Source: UBA8752 sp002172485
GTDB lineage: Bacteria; Bacteroidota; Bacteroidia; Flavobacteriales_D; Sanyastnellaceae
NCBI GenBank assembly: GCA_042089915.1
Contig: JBELJZ010000007.1
Span: 33,980-97,979 of the forward strand
Direction: 5' to 3'
DNA length: 64,000 nt
A program made the translations under genes and the position numbers. Shown piece after piece: positions 35,769 through 44,498 of this stretch. How positions within the stretch are numbered: the stretch's first letter is position 1; every line of letters starts with the position of its first letter. Below the pieces are notes generated by a model that saw nothing but the letters and a program-made list of their open reading frames with translations, was not told where the DNA came from and did not search any database.

Positions 35769-36461
35769 TTACTGCCGTGGGCGTCCGCCTTCGCCTTTGA
35801 TGCCGGATTTGGCCCGGTTGATGACCTGCTCCTTGCGGTCGTTGAGTTTGTCTTTCCCTTTGTCGAGGGTGTCGTTCATGCGGTCCTGCAGGCTCTTTCC
35901 ACCTTCCTCACCGGCATTCTCTTCGTCACCGCCCACGATTTCGCCGGGCTTGTACCCCAGCTCTTTGATGATGCGGTCGGACACGTCATACTTCGGGTTG
36001 GTGTACAACATGTTGGAGTCCTTGGCCTTGTCGAAGATCACCATATACTGGCGCTGGCTGGCCAAGTCCTTCAACGCCGTGAAGAGTTGCTCCTGGATGG
36101 GCTGGATCAATTCTTGGCGCTTCTGGAAAAGCTCCCCTTCGACACCAAACTTGGCCTTCTGCATGTCGGTCGCTTCGCTGCGCTTGCCCGCAATCTCATC
36201 CTCCCGCTTTCTCCGCATTTCAGGCGTCAGCAATACCCGCTCCGCACGGTAGGCCACCTCGAGCTGGTTGGCCGCGTCGTACTTCTCTTCAATCTCGTCG
36301 AGCCAATCCTTGGCCAGGCTGTTCAATTCCTTCTGTGCTTCGGCATATTCCGGCAGGTGCTGGAGAATGTAATCGGTGTCTACATAGGCATACTTCTGCG
36401 CGGCCGCTTGGAGCGGGCCGAACAGCAGGGCGAGGGGAAGCAGGTAGCGAAGGAGACGCAT
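35769..36461 (-). CDS. OmpH/Skp family periplasmic chaperone (second copy, C-terminally extended)
   Basis: A 230-residue Skp-like protein: signal peptide (about 1-22, LQAAAQ), KYAYVDTDYILQHLPEY start, a coiled-coil body and the closing beta segment MVIFDKAKDSNMLYTNPKYDVSD. It then has a charged extension of about 60 residues (about 171-230), rich in Lys, Asp and Glu and ending GRPRQ, absent in the neighbouring copy. The start is the ATG at 36461; the 16 residues upstream in frame are not a signal peptide. A TTG-N16-TATTTTCG promoter precedes it. It probably acts with BamA, encoded just upstream. Confidence 0.87.
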   Translation of the reverse strand: MRLLRYLLPLALLFGPLQAAAQKYAYVDTDYILQHLPEYAEAQKELNSLAKDWLDEIEEKYDAANQLEVAYRAERVLLTPEMRRKREDEIAGKRSEATDMQKAKFGVEGELFQKRQELIQPIQEQLFTALKDLASQRQYMVIFDKAKDSNMLYTNPKYDVSDRIIKELGYKPGEIVGGDEENAGEEGGKSLQDRMNDTLDKGKDKLNDRKEQVINRAKSGIKGEGGRPRQ

Positions 36462-36475
36462 GGTGTTGGAGGTGG

Positions 36476-36502
36476 CGAAAATAAGCGGGTTCGTGGGCAC
36501 AA
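36476..36502 (-). promoter_or_regulatory. promoter (TTG - 16 bp - TATTTTCG) for the skp pair
   Basis: On the minus strand, TTG (36502-36500) and TATTTTCG (36483-36476, one mismatch to TAnnTTTG) are 16 bases apart, 14 bases before the skp ATG, in the 71-base gap after bamA. This suggests skp-skp-murI can be expressed apart from bamA. Confidence 0.45.
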
Positions 36503-36532
36503 CGGACATAAAGGGGAGAATCGCACGTGCGC

Positions 36533-39061
36533 TTACAAATCACCAATGTTCATGCCAAGGGAGAAGTGGAATTGTCCCCGAGCCATCGACGGCACGGAGG
36601 GAACGTCATCGAAACGCCATCCGTAGTCCAGACCCAGCAAGCCGAACATCGGTAGGAAAATGCGCATGCCGATGCCGCCGGAGCGATAGACGTCAAACGG
36701 ATCAAACCCGTCTCCAGTCTCCCATGTGTTGCCCGCCTCGAGGAAGGCCATGGTGTAGATGGTGGCACTCGGATTTGTGCTCAACGGGTACCGCAGCTCG
36801 GCGCCGTACTTGGCAATGGCGCCCGCGCCGGTGTTCTGGTCCGGCGCAGTGAGGGACAGGTTGTCGTAGCCCCGCAGGGAGATGATTTCCCGACCGTCGA
36901 GGACGAAGCCGCTCAGGAACACCCCGCCGAGGTAGAAGCGCTCGAATGGGGACAGGCCGATCTGGCGGTTGTACTGTCCGATGATGCCGCCTCCGAAGTA
37001 GGTGCGCAGCACCAGCGATTTCGGGTTTTCGCCGCCGCCCGTGGTGAGGGGAGTGTACCAGTTGGCGACAAACTTCCATTTGTGGTACTCCACGAAACGG
37101 AAGCGCTCCTGGTCGCTGAGGCCGGTCCACACCTTGTCGGGTTGGAACAGGCTGTACGGCGGGGTCGCCTTGACACTGAGCCGCACTTCCGATCCCCACA
37201 CCGGGAAAATCGGATCGCTCACCGAGTTCCGGCTGACAATGAGGTTGAGCGCGATGTTGTTGGACTGGCCATCCGTGAAGCTGAAGAGGCCACTGTTGTA
37301 CTGGTCGAAGTCGAAGTGCTGATAGCTGAGGCCCGCATTGACCGTGAACCAGTCGTCCGGCTTGTTCCAACGCTGCCCAATGGAGGCGGACACCCCCGTG
37401 ATCATCAGCGTTTGGCGCAGCGGATTGTCTTCGCCTTCGACGCGCTTCGGCTGGTTGTTGGATTGGATGGAGCGCCAAGCGGCCACCGTCAGCGCATTGG
37501 GCTTCTTGCCTCCCAGCCAGGGCTCGGTGAAGCTGACGTTGTAGCTCTGGAAGAACAGGCCATTGGACTGGGCCCGGACGCTCACCCGTTGGCCGTCGCC
37601 CATCGGCACGGGGCGCCACGCCCCTTTCTTGAAAGCCTTGCCGACAGCGAAGTTGTTGAAGGTGACGCCCAATGAACCGACAATGCGGCCCCCGCCCCAG
37701 CCGCCTTGCAGCTCGATCTGGTCCGTGGGCTTCTCCTCGACGACGTACTCGATGTCGACTGTGCCATCCTCCGGATTCTGAACCGGGTTGATCCCGAAGG
37801 CCTCGGGGTTGAAATAGTTCAGCTGGTTGAGCTCGCGTTGCGTCCGGATCACGTCCGTCCGGCTGAACAGGTCGCCCGGCATGGTGCGGATTTCCCGCCG
37901 AATGACGTGGTCGCTCGTCTTGGTGTTGCCGCGAACATCGACCCGGCCGATGCGGAACTGCTTGCCCTCGACGAGGCGGATTTCAAGGTCGATGCTGTCG
38001 TTCTCGGCACGGACCTCTACAGGGATGGCCTGGAAAGTCAAGTAGCCATCGTCGCTGTATAGCGTGCTGAGGTCAATGCCCTTCGGGTTCATGAAGAGCC
38101 GCTTCTCCAACTCGGCGACATCGTACAGATCCCCGCGCTTGAGGCCCAGCAAGCTATCGAGCTGGCCCGTGGTGTACTTGGTGTTGCCGGTGAAGGTGAT
38201 CTCGCGCAAGTGGAATTGGCCGCCTTCCTCCACCCGCACGGCGATCCCCAGATCGCCTTCCGCCGTGCGGAAGAGGCTGTCCTGCGTCACGCGGGCATTC
38301 CGGTATCCCTTTTCCCGGTAGTAAGCGACGACGCCCTCGATGTCTGCGTTGAATTCTTCCTCCAGGAATTTCGAGGCCTTGAAAATCCGCCACCACGCCC
38401 GCTCCTTGACGTTGCGCATCTTCCGCTTGAGCGCTTTGGCTTCCAAAGCCTCTGCCCCAGCGATGCGGATTTCGCCCACTTTGACCTTGTTGCCCTTGTC
38501 GATGGCGATGTCTACCCTGGACGCGTTTTCGAGCAGGGTGTCGCGCGTGCTGGTGACCGTCACCTTGGCGTCGAAATACCCCTTTTCGATGAAGTGGTCT
38601 TGGAGGATGCGGCGGGTCGTGACCTTGAGGTTCTCGTTGACGATCTGGCCGCGCACGAGGTCGAGTTTGCCGCGAAGGGTCTCCTGTTCACCCCGCTTGA
38701 CACCGCTGAACCCGTACTGGGTGAGGCGCGGCATTTCTTCCACCCGGATGACGAGGTAGACATCGCCCCCCCGGCGTTCACCCAACTCGATGGCCACATC
38801 GCTGAACAGACGTTGGTCCCAGAGGTTGCGCACCGCCTCGCTCAGGCGGTCGCCGGGGATCAGGACCTCATCGCCCACCTGCAGGCCGCTGAACAGCTTG
38901 ATGGCTTGAATGTCGGTGTAGTCCGCGCCGAGAACCGTGATGCCTGCGATGCGATACTCGGACGGCACCTTGAGGTCCACTGTGGATTCCCCCGGTTGGG
39001 CCCACAGGGTTCCGCACCACAACAGGCAAGCGCTCAACAGGGTGTGGGACAAGTTCTTCAT
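36533..39061 (-). CDS. bamA: outer membrane protein assembly factor BamA
   Basis: Omp85 insertase for outer-membrane beta-barrel proteins. 842 residues: signal peptide (about 1-21), five POTRA-type repeats (about 35-420; e.g. VPSEYRIAGITVLGADYT, LTQYGFSGVKRGEQE, REITFTGNTKYTT, RIGRVDVRGNTKTSDHVIRREI) and a 16-stranded barrel (about 430-842). The barrel includes FYLGGVFLSGF, the loop-6 region SLRGYDN, and the terminal strand RGQFHFSLGMNIGDL. Length is typical. Its ATG overlaps the uppS stop (ATGA). Confidence 0.95.
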   Translation of the reverse strand: MKNLSHTLLSACLLWCGTLWAQPGESTVDLKVPSEYRIAGITVLGADYTDIQAIKLFSGLQVGDEVLIPGDRLSEAVRNLWDQRLFSDVAIELGERRGGDVYLVIRVEEMPRLTQYGFSGVKRGEQETLRGKLDLVRGQIVNENLKVTTRRILQDHFIEKGYFDAKVTVTSTRDTLLENASRVDIAIDKGNKVKVGEIRIAGAEALEAKALKRKMRNVKERAWWRIFKASKFLEEEFNADIEGVVAYYREKGYRNARVTQDSLFRTAEGDLGIAVRVEEGGQFHLREITFTGNTKYTTGQLDSLLGLKRGDLYDVAELEKRLFMNPKGIDLSTLYSDDGYLTFQAIPVEVRAENDSIDLEIRLVEGKQFRIGRVDVRGNTKTSDHVIRREIRTMPGDLFSRTDVIRTQRELNQLNYFNPEAFGINPVQNPEDGTVDIEYVVEEKPTDQIELQGGWGGGRIVGSLGVTFNNFAVGKAFKKGAWRPVPMGDGQRVSVRAQSNGLFFQSYNVSFTEPWLGGKKPNALTVAAWRSIQSNNQPKRVEGEDNPLRQTLMITGVSASIGQRWNKPDDWFTVNAGLSYQHFDFDQYNSGLFSFTDGQSNNIALNLIVSRNSVSDPIFPVWGSEVRLSVKATPPYSLFQPDKVWTGLSDQERFRFVEYHKWKFVANWYTPLTTGGGENPKSLVLRTYFGGGIIGQYNRQIGLSPFERFYLGGVFLSGFVLDGREIISLRGYDNLSLTAPDQNTGAGAIAKYGAELRYPLSTNPSATIYTMAFLEAGNTWETGDGFDPFDVYRSGGIGMRIFLPMFGLLGLDYGWRFDDVPSVPSMARGQFHFSLGMNIGDL

Positions 39062-39816
39062 GGGGCAGGGCTCTCCGCGCCGGCTTGTGCCTGACGCAAT
39101 TGGTCACCGGTCCGGCCAAAACGGCGCTCCCGGCCTCGGAATTCATGCACAGCCGCCCGGAAATGGTCTTCCCGGAAATCCGGCCACATGACCGTGGTGA
39201 AATGCAGCTCGGCATAGGCCAACTGCCACAACAGGAAATTGCTGAGCCGCTGCTCCCCACTGGTGCGAATGAGGAGCTCCGGATCCGGCACATCGGGCAG
39301 CCCCATGTGGGCACGAACCGTCTCTTCCGTGATGTCCACCTCGGGCGTTCCGGCGCGGACAATGCTGCGCACCGCCTCCGTCAATTCCCAACGACCGCTG
39401 TAACTCAGGGCCAGGATCAAGGTCAATCCGGTGCAGTGGGCCGTGCGCTCCTCCACGTCACGCAACGCTGCGCGGCAGGCGTCGGGCAGGCTGTCCAACG
39501 CTCCGGTCGACCGGAGCCGAACCCCTTTCCGGGCCAATTCATCCACCTCCCCCGCCAGGCTCTCCACCAGCAATTCCATCAGGGCATTGATTTCGGCTTG
39601 GGGGCGGGACCAATTCTCCGTGCTGAACGCGTACAGGGTCAGGTATTCGACCCCCAACTCTCCGGCGGCACGGACCACAGACCGCACGCTTTCCACCCCA
39701 TGGGCATGTCCGAAAATCCGGTCCTCACCACGCTCTCGGGCCCAGCGGCCGTTGCCATCCATGATGACCGCAACGTGGCGCGGCAGGGAGTTGGCTTGAG
39801 CTGTGGTGTCGACCAT
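39058..39816 (-). CDS. uppS: undecaprenyl diphosphate synthase (isoprenyl transferase)
   Basis: Cis-prenyltransferase that makes the C55 lipid carrier for peptidoglycan and O-antigen. 252 residues with HVAVIMDGNGRWA (catalytic Asp), YLTLYAFSTENWSRP, LALSYSGRWELTEAV and the C-terminal DPELLIRTSGEQRLSNFLLWQLAYAE block. The start at 39816 places the first motif at the normal distance. It is coupled to bamA by ATGA overlap, a cluster order common in Bacteroidota. Confidence 0.96.
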   Translation of the reverse strand: MVDTTAQANSLPRHVAVIMDGNGRWARERGEDRIFGHAHGVESVRSVVRAAGELGVEYLTLYAFSTENWSRPQAEINALMELLVESLAGEVDELARKGVRLRSTGALDSLPDACRAALRDVEERTAHCTGLTLILALSYSGRWELTEAVRSIVRAGTPEVDITEETVRAHMGLPDVPDPELLIRTSGEQRLSNFLLWQLAYAELHFTTVMWPDFREDHFRAAVHEFRGRERRFGRTGDQLRQAQAGAESPAP

Positions 39817-39943
39817 GGGAATGACCTGTCGGTCAGATGGAGGCGAAAGTGAATCGAATGCGCGTGAACTGCAAGGTAGCGCGGCGTTTCACGCCAAGGA
39901 TTGGGAGTTTTTCACCTCTTCTCACCCAAGTCGGGGACGGGGT

Positions 39944-40786
39944 TCAATCCCAGCACGTGTTGGGCGACTTATCGATGCGGAACGTGAGGGACACCTGGAC
40001 CACCGCAAAACGGTCATCCAGTCCATTGTATCCCCGCATCTGTCCAACGGGGTCTTCGAGGTCGCCCTCGGCTTCAATGCGCTCCTCACTCAGCAGCTCC
40101 GACAATGGCCCGGCCTCTTCCTCCAACACCGCCAAGCTGGCGTAGTAACCGGCCACATCGTCGATGTGGTCGCTCCATGTGCGGCGCATGCCCCACTCGA
40201 TATTGAGCGCAGAAAAGTGGCCGAGGTTCCATTTGAAACCGAATCCGAAAGGCACCGCAAAACCGGTGGTGGCGTATCGGTCTCCACCCGCACTGGTTCC
40301 TTGCCCCTCCGTGCCGAGGGGCTGCAAATCGTACCAGATGCCGTCGATTTCGGCCTGCGGCATGTGGCTGTAGAGTGACAGACCCGCGAACAAGTAGCCC
40401 GTGAAGCGGTCCTTCGTGTTCCCGATCTGGTACCGCGAGTAGTTGAATTCCGCCACAACGGACCCTTCCGTGATGGCATTGCGGAAGTGCAGGTTGCGGT
40501 TGGCAATCCAAGGATCTTGGGCATCCGCATCGTAATACAGCAGCCGGGTCTGGTTCACTGCCGCACGCACGCCAAATCTCCGGGTCATGTTGAAGCGCAT
40601 GAACCCGCCAAACCCAGGCTGGAGCCGGCCTTGGAAATGCCCCGTGGGGTTCAGCTCTCCGAGGTAATACCCCGTGCCGAACGAGAATCCCATGGTCTTG
40701 CTCTGCTCAAATTTCCGCTGAGCAGCAGCTGGCGCCAGGATGGCCAAGGCGGCGGACAACAAAACGAGGCGGAGTGCGGAAGACAT
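39944..40786 (-). CDS. DUF6089-type outer membrane protein
   Basis: A 280-residue secreted protein with a signal peptide (about 1-23, cut after APAAA) and strand-rich mature part typical of an outer-membrane beta-barrel: MGFSFGTGYYLGELN, FGGFMRFNMTRRFGVRAAV, GFAVPFGFGFKWNLG, and a final AVVQVSLTFRI. Its position between nadK and uppS/bamA and the GELNP opening fit the DUF6089 family of Bacteroidota, whose function is unknown. The start is the ATG at 40786, 16 bases after nadK ends; longer frames lie inside nadK. Confidence 0.78.
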   Translation of the reverse strand: MSSALRLVLLSAALAILAPAAAQRKFEQSKTMGFSFGTGYYLGELNPTGHFQGRLQPGFGGFMRFNMTRRFGVRAAVNQTRLLYYDADAQDPWIANRNLHFRNAITEGSVVAEFNYSRYQIGNTKDRFTGYLFAGLSLYSHMPQAEIDGIWYDLQPLGTEGQGTSAGGDRYATTGFAVPFGFGFKWNLGHFSALNIEWGMRRTWSDHIDDVAGYYASLAVLEEEAGPLSELLSEERIEAEGDLEDPVGQMRGYNGLDDRFAVVQVSLTFRIDKSPNTCWD

Positions 40787-40802
40787 GGGCTGGGAGGTGA
40801 AT

Positions 40803-41738
40803 TCAACGCTCACCGGGCCGGTTTTCGTGTGCTGATGCATTGGACGGCCCCTCGCGGCCATCGAGTCCGAGGTGCAGTTTCCTCCGGACGGTTTCAATGA
40901 ATTCTCCGCCAGGCAAGCCCACCAGCAAGAAAGGCCGGTCGGCCTTGCGCACCGTGAACCGGGCCGGAGCCGGAAGGATGTGGGACCGCGTGTCCAAGGT
41001 GAGGACGAGGTGGTCATCGCGTCCTTCGGCTTGGATGTCCAGGGTGCCTTCACTGGGTATCACCAACGGTCGGTCATTGAGGTTGTGCGGGGCCACCGGG
41101 TTGAGCACAATGGCCTGGCTGTCCGGGTGCACGATGGGGCCTCCACAACTCAGGCTGTATGCCGTGGACCCCGTGGCAGTGGACACAATCAAGCCGTCTG
41201 CCCAGTAGCGGTTGACGAAGCTGCCGTCGCGCTGAACGGAAATGCGGATCATGCTGGCCACGTCCCTTCGGTGAATGGTCACCTCGTTGAGGGCCAAACC
41301 GCCGCCTTCCAGCTCCATGCCCTCACAGGATACTTCCAGCATGTCGCGTTCATCCACCACATACTTGCCCTCCAGAATGTCCACCATGGCTTCGGATGCC
41401 CCTTTCGCCGGCAGATGCGACAGGAACCCAAGACGCCCCGTGTTGATGCCCAGCACGGGCACATTGTCCAAGCCCGGCAGGGCCGCCGTGTCCAACACGG
41501 TGCCATCGCCCCCGAAAGACAAGATCATGTCGGGCCTCTCCCCATGTCCAGCCTGCCATTCTTTCAAAGCGGGCAGCCCCTCTTGCCCTTGCGTGAGGCT
41601 CAAAAAGGCCGGCGTCGCCTGCAGGGAGACCCCTTTGGCCAGAAGGACATCGAGGACACTTCGAATGCTGGGCCATGCGGCAGCGTCCACCACCTTGGCG
41701 TGGAGCAGTGCAGAACGGACGGCGTGGTTGGCGGTCAT
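40803..41738 (-). CDS. nadK: NAD kinase
   Basis: ATP-dependent phosphorylation of NAD to NADP. 311 residues with the GGDGT motif (ILSFGGDGTVLDTA), GINTGRLGFLSHL, the conserved ADGLIVSTATGSTAYSLSCGGPIV block and a C-terminal beta sandwich. The N-terminus lacks about ten residues found in some members but is otherwise complete. It starts two bases after the CBS gene stop, so the pair is an operon. Confidence 0.95.
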   Translation of the reverse strand: MTANHAVRSALLHAKVVDAAAWPSIRSVLDVLLAKGVSLQATPAFLSLTQGQEGLPALKEWQAGHGERPDMILSFGGDGTVLDTAALPGLDNVPVLGINTGRLGFLSHLPAKGASEAMVDILEGKYVVDERDMLEVSCEGMELEGGGLALNEVTIHRRDVASMIRISVQRDGSFVNRYWADGLIVSTATGSTAYSLSCGGPIVHPDSQAIVLNPVAPHNLNDRPLVIPSEGTLDIQAEGRDDHLVLTLDTRSHILPAPARFTVRKADRPFLLVGLPGGEFIETVRRKLHLGLDGREGPSNASAHENRPGER

Positions 41739-41740
41739 GG

Positions 41741-42394
41741 TCAGATATTCATGTAACGCATGAAAGCGTCCATGCGCTTTTTCATGTCTTCGGCGTATTC
41801 CTCTGCCCGATAGAATGCGCTCACACCGTACCCATGTCGGCGCAACGAGTCAATCAGACCTTCGATGTTACGAGAAGACAGGCGCAACGCGACTTCAGCA
41901 TGGTCCGGCTGTGCGCCGTCGCTCACGAGCACCTGCAAAATCTTGACCCCTTCGCTTTCCACGCGGTGGGACACCTGCGCCAAGCTGTAATCCTGCCAAG
42001 GCATCTCCAAGGTGAGAATGCTGCCTTCGCTATACGGCGTCAGGCTGTGGTGGAATGCCCTCCACAAGTGGGCGCGGTCAATGCAACCCTTGTACACGCC
42101 GTCGTCCACCACTGGAACCACACTCACATCCGCCTCGCAAAGGACGTCCACCACTTCAAGGAAGTGCTGGCCAGACGCGATGGCCACCGGCATGAGTTGG
42201 ACATTGGTCAGAAACGTCACCTCCCCTTCCTGATCGAGCAGGTGGTCTTCCGCCACCAGACCGAGGTAGTGGTTTTCCGCCACGACGGGCAGGTGTTCCA
42301 CCTTGAGCTCGTCCATGGCGCGGAGCGCTTTTTCGAGGGTGTCACCCGGGTCGAGGGGGATGAGCTCGGAATTCGTGATGCTGCCTGCGTGCAT
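41741..42394 (-). CDS. CBS-domain protein
   Basis: A 217-residue cytosolic protein with a pair of CBS motifs (about 5-65: DTLEKALRAMDELKVEHLPVV; about 80-135: DVLCEADVSVVPVVDDGVYKGCID), which usually bind adenine nucleotides. A C-terminal region (about 140-217) has an ACT-like strand pattern (VKILQVLVS) and a charged helix (AEDMKKRMDAFMRYMNI). It has no fused enzyme, so it is likely a nucleotide-sensing regulator, perhaps of NadK beside it (inference). The start at 42394 is supported by a promoter lying upstream inside the longer frame. Confidence 0.82.
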   Translation of the reverse strand: MHAGSITNSELIPLDPGDTLEKALRAMDELKVEHLPVVAENHYLGLVAEDHLLDQEGEVTFLTNVQLMPVAIASGQHFLEVVDVLCEADVSVVPVVDDGVYKGCIDRAHLWRAFHHSLTPYSEGSILTLEMPWQDYSLAQVSHRVESEGVKILQVLVSDGAQPDHAEVALRLSSRNIEGLIDSLRRHGYGVSAFYRAEEYAEDMKKRMDAFMRYMNI

Positions 42395-42429
42395 GGTGGA
42401 CGTTTTGGCCCGAATGGTCGGGTCTTTTG

Positions 42430-42457
42430 CGAAATTAGCCGACCACAGGAAGTCCAA
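42430..42457 (-). promoter_or_regulatory. promoter (TTG - 17 bp - TAATTTCG) for CBS-nadK
   Basis: On the minus strand, TTG (42457-42455) and TAATTTCG (42437-42430) are 17 bases apart, 35 bases before the CBS gene ATG at 42394, in the divergent gap with pdxJ. This is the best spaced -33/-7 pair in the window. Confidence 0.5.
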
Positions 42458-42470
42458 CCTCCTCTCGTCC

Positions 42471-43205
42471 ATGGAAACTTTCCCCACGCGTTTGAGCGTG
42501 AACGTCAACAAGATTGCCACCCTCCGCAATGCCCGGGGTGGATCGGTCCCTTGTCCCATCGGTGCCGCCGAGCACCTCCAGCGCTGGGGAGCCGACGGCA
42601 TCACCGTCCATCCGAGGCCCGATGCCCGCCACATCACGTATGACGATGTGCGCGCCTTGCGGCCCGTGGTACACACCGAATTCAACATCGAAGGCTACCC
42701 TTCGGAGGACTTCATTCAGCTCGTTTTGGACGTTCGTCCCGATCAAGTGACACTGGTGCCCGACCCCCCGGATGCCTTGACTTCCAATGCCGGCTGGGAC
42801 ACACTGGCACACGGCGATCTCCTCCGGCCCGTTTTGGCCCGTTTCCGTGAGGTCGGCATCCGAACCAGCCTGTTCATCGAGACCGATGCAGCGCGCATCC
42901 GCGCAGCGGCGAACCTCGGTGCCGACCGGATTGAATTGTACACCGAGGCCTTTGCCGTGGCCCATGCCCAAGGCGATCCATCGGCGGCAACTCCATTCGC
43001 TGCGGCAGCCAAGGTGGCCCACGAAGCCGGGCTCGGCGTCAATGCCGGACACGACCTCAACTTGGACAACCTGGCCGACTTCGCTTTGGCCGTGCACCCC
43101 CTCGAGGAGGTCTCCATCGGTCATGCCCTCATTTCAGACGCCCTGTATCTCGGCCTCCAAAACACGGTGGGTCAATACAAGGAAGCCCTGCGTCCCAAGG
43201 CCTAA
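42471..43205 (+). CDS. pdxJ: pyridoxine 5'-phosphate synthase
   Basis: Condenses 1-deoxy-D-xylulose 5-phosphate with 3-amino-2-oxopropyl phosphate to pyridoxine 5'-phosphate (vitamin B6). The 244-residue TIM barrel has LSVNVNKIATLRNARGG, GITVHPRPDARHITYDDV, EFNIEGYPSEDFI and NAGHDLNLDNL, all PdxJ blocks with phosphate-binding and catalytic residues. The start at 42471 fits; the 56 in-frame residues upstream are antisense to the CBS gene. One of its substrates comes from Dxs (49061-51001). Confidence 0.95.
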   Translation: METFPTRLSVNVNKIATLRNARGGSVPCPIGAAEHLQRWGADGITVHPRPDARHITYDDVRALRPVVHTEFNIEGYPSEDFIQLVLDVRPDQVTLVPDPPDALTSNAGWDTLAHGDLLRPVLARFREVGIRTSLFIETDAARIRAAANLGADRIELYTEAFAVAHAQGDPSAATPFAAAAKVAHEAGLGVNAGHDLNLDNLADFALAVHPLEEVSIGHALISDALYLGLQNTVGQYKEALRPKA

Positions 43206-43206
43206 C

Positions 43207-43980
43207 ATGGTTCTGTTTCACCGCATTCTTGGCCCAGACCCCAGCGCTTCCCCTGAAGTTCCCCTGGTCATCCTACATGGGCTCTTGGGATCTTGCGACA
43301 ATTGGCAAACCCTCGGGACGCGTTGGGCGGAGCACCGCCCGGTCATCGCCATGGACCAGCGCAACCATGGACGCAGTCCACACCACCCGAGCCATGGCTA
43401 TCCGGACATGGTGGTGGACCTGCTGGACACCTTGGATCACCTCGGTCTAGAGCGGGTGCACCTACTGGGCCACAGCATGGGGGGAAAGACCATCATTCAC
43501 TTTGCAGACCGACACCCGACGCGGTGCGGCCAATTGATCATCGCGGATATGGCGCCCGTGGCCTATCCCCCGCACCATACGCCGCTATTTGACGCCTTGT
43601 CCGACCTCGACCTGAGCGGATTTGAGCGACGCGGAGAGGTGGACGCCGCGCTGGCTGACCGCATTTCCGATCCGGGCGTTCGCCAATTCTTGCTCAAGGG
43701 CCTGTACCGCACCCCATCCAAGCAATTTGGTTGGCGTTACAACCTGCCCGTATTGCGCCGACATCTGGCCGACATGACAGCCTTTCTCCCCTTGGGAACG
43801 ATCGATCTGCCCACCCTCGCCATCTATGGAACTCGGTCCGATTATGTGGTGGGCCGGGGGCTGGAAGCGCTGCGCACCCATTTCCCAGCCCTGCAGGAAG
43901 CGTCGCTGGACGCCGGGCATTGGCTGCATGCCGAACAACCGGACACGTTTCACGATGCGGTGAACGCCTTCCTGGGCTGA
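43207..43980 (+). CDS. alpha/beta-fold hydrolase, YbfF-like esterase
   Basis: 257 residues with an alpha/beta hydrolase core: oxyanion loop HGLLGSCDNW, RNHGRSPH, the nucleophile elbow GHSMGG (Ser90), a later Asp in IYGTRSDYV and the catalytic His in LDAGHWLHAEQP (about His238). This pattern matches the YbfF acyl-CoA/ester hydrolase group. It starts one base after the pdxJ stop and is co-transcribed. Natural substrate unknown. Confidence 0.85.
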   Translation: MVLFHRILGPDPSASPEVPLVILHGLLGSCDNWQTLGTRWAEHRPVIAMDQRNHGRSPHHPSHGYPDMVVDLLDTLDHLGLERVHLLGHSMGGKTIIHFADRHPTRCGQLIIADMAPVAYPPHHTPLFDALSDLDLSGFERRGEVDAALADRISDPGVRQFLLKGLYRTPSKQFGWRYNLPVLRRHLADMTAFLPLGTIDLPTLAIYGTRSDYVVGRGLEALRTHFPALQEASLDAGHWLHAEQPDTFHDAVNAFLG

Positions 43981-43990
43981 GGCCAAGAAA

Positions 43991-44022
43991 AACGCCCGAC
44001 CGAAAAGGACCGGCCGGGCGTT
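43991..44022. terminator. bidirectional Rho-independent terminator
   Basis: AACGCCCG (43991-43998) pairs with CGGGCGTT (44015-44022), with an inner CCG/CGG pairing after one mismatch and an 8-base loop. A-rich sequence precedes and TTT follows, so it can stop transcription from both the hydrolase (ends 43980) and the secreted protein gene (ends 44044). Confidence 0.75.
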
Positions 44023-44043
44023 TCACGCCATTGGAAGTGAACG

Positions 44044-44481
44044 TCAGCCTTTGGAGCCGACCATGATGCTCACGCAGCCTTCGTGCTCGATGACTGCATC
44101 CGTGGTGGGAACTTGAACACGCACCGTCATCTGCTGCGTATTGGCTACCCGGAAGTCAAAGTGGTTGCTCTCCTTGTCCGTGCTGTCGTAGATCCCGTTG
44201 CCACGGCTGTCGAGGACTTGGAAGGTCAGGTCACCCAAAACGGGGTGTCCGCAGACCAGCAGGCGGTATGCCCGGTCGCCGAAAAAGGTGAGCTCAAGCT
44301 CGGCTTCATCCCCAGGGATGAGCACCGCTGTATTGTAGTTGTCGTTCTGAACGTAATCCTCCAGTTGGGGCAGGCAGCGCTTCTTCGTAAAGGTTCGGCA
44401 CTGGGCATTGGCGTCAGAGGCGCTGAAGAGCACCATCAGGAGGGAGAACGCCGCGAGGGAAAATTGATGGATCGCAGTCAT
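44044..44481 (-). CDS. secreted protein of unknown function, 145 residues
   Basis: Signal peptide with a hydrophobic core (about 9-22) and likely cleavage after ANA. The mature part is short and strand-rich, with LEDYVQNDNYNTAVLIPGDEAELELTF-type beta segments and four cysteines (CRTF, KKRCLP, LLVCGHP, EGCVS), perhaps two disulfides in the periplasm. I do not recognise a family. It lies 17 bases after the lipoprotein gene, probably in the same transcript, and just before a terminator. Confidence 0.6.
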   Translation of the reverse strand: MTAIHQFSLAAFSLLMVLFSASDANAQCRTFTKKRCLPQLEDYVQNDNYNTAVLIPGDEAELELTFFGDRAYRLLVCGHPVLGDLTFQVLDSRGNGIYDSTDKESNHFDFRVANTQQMTVRVQVPTTDAVIEHEGCVSIMVGSKG

Positions 44482-44498
44482 GGCGAGAAGCTTTACGA

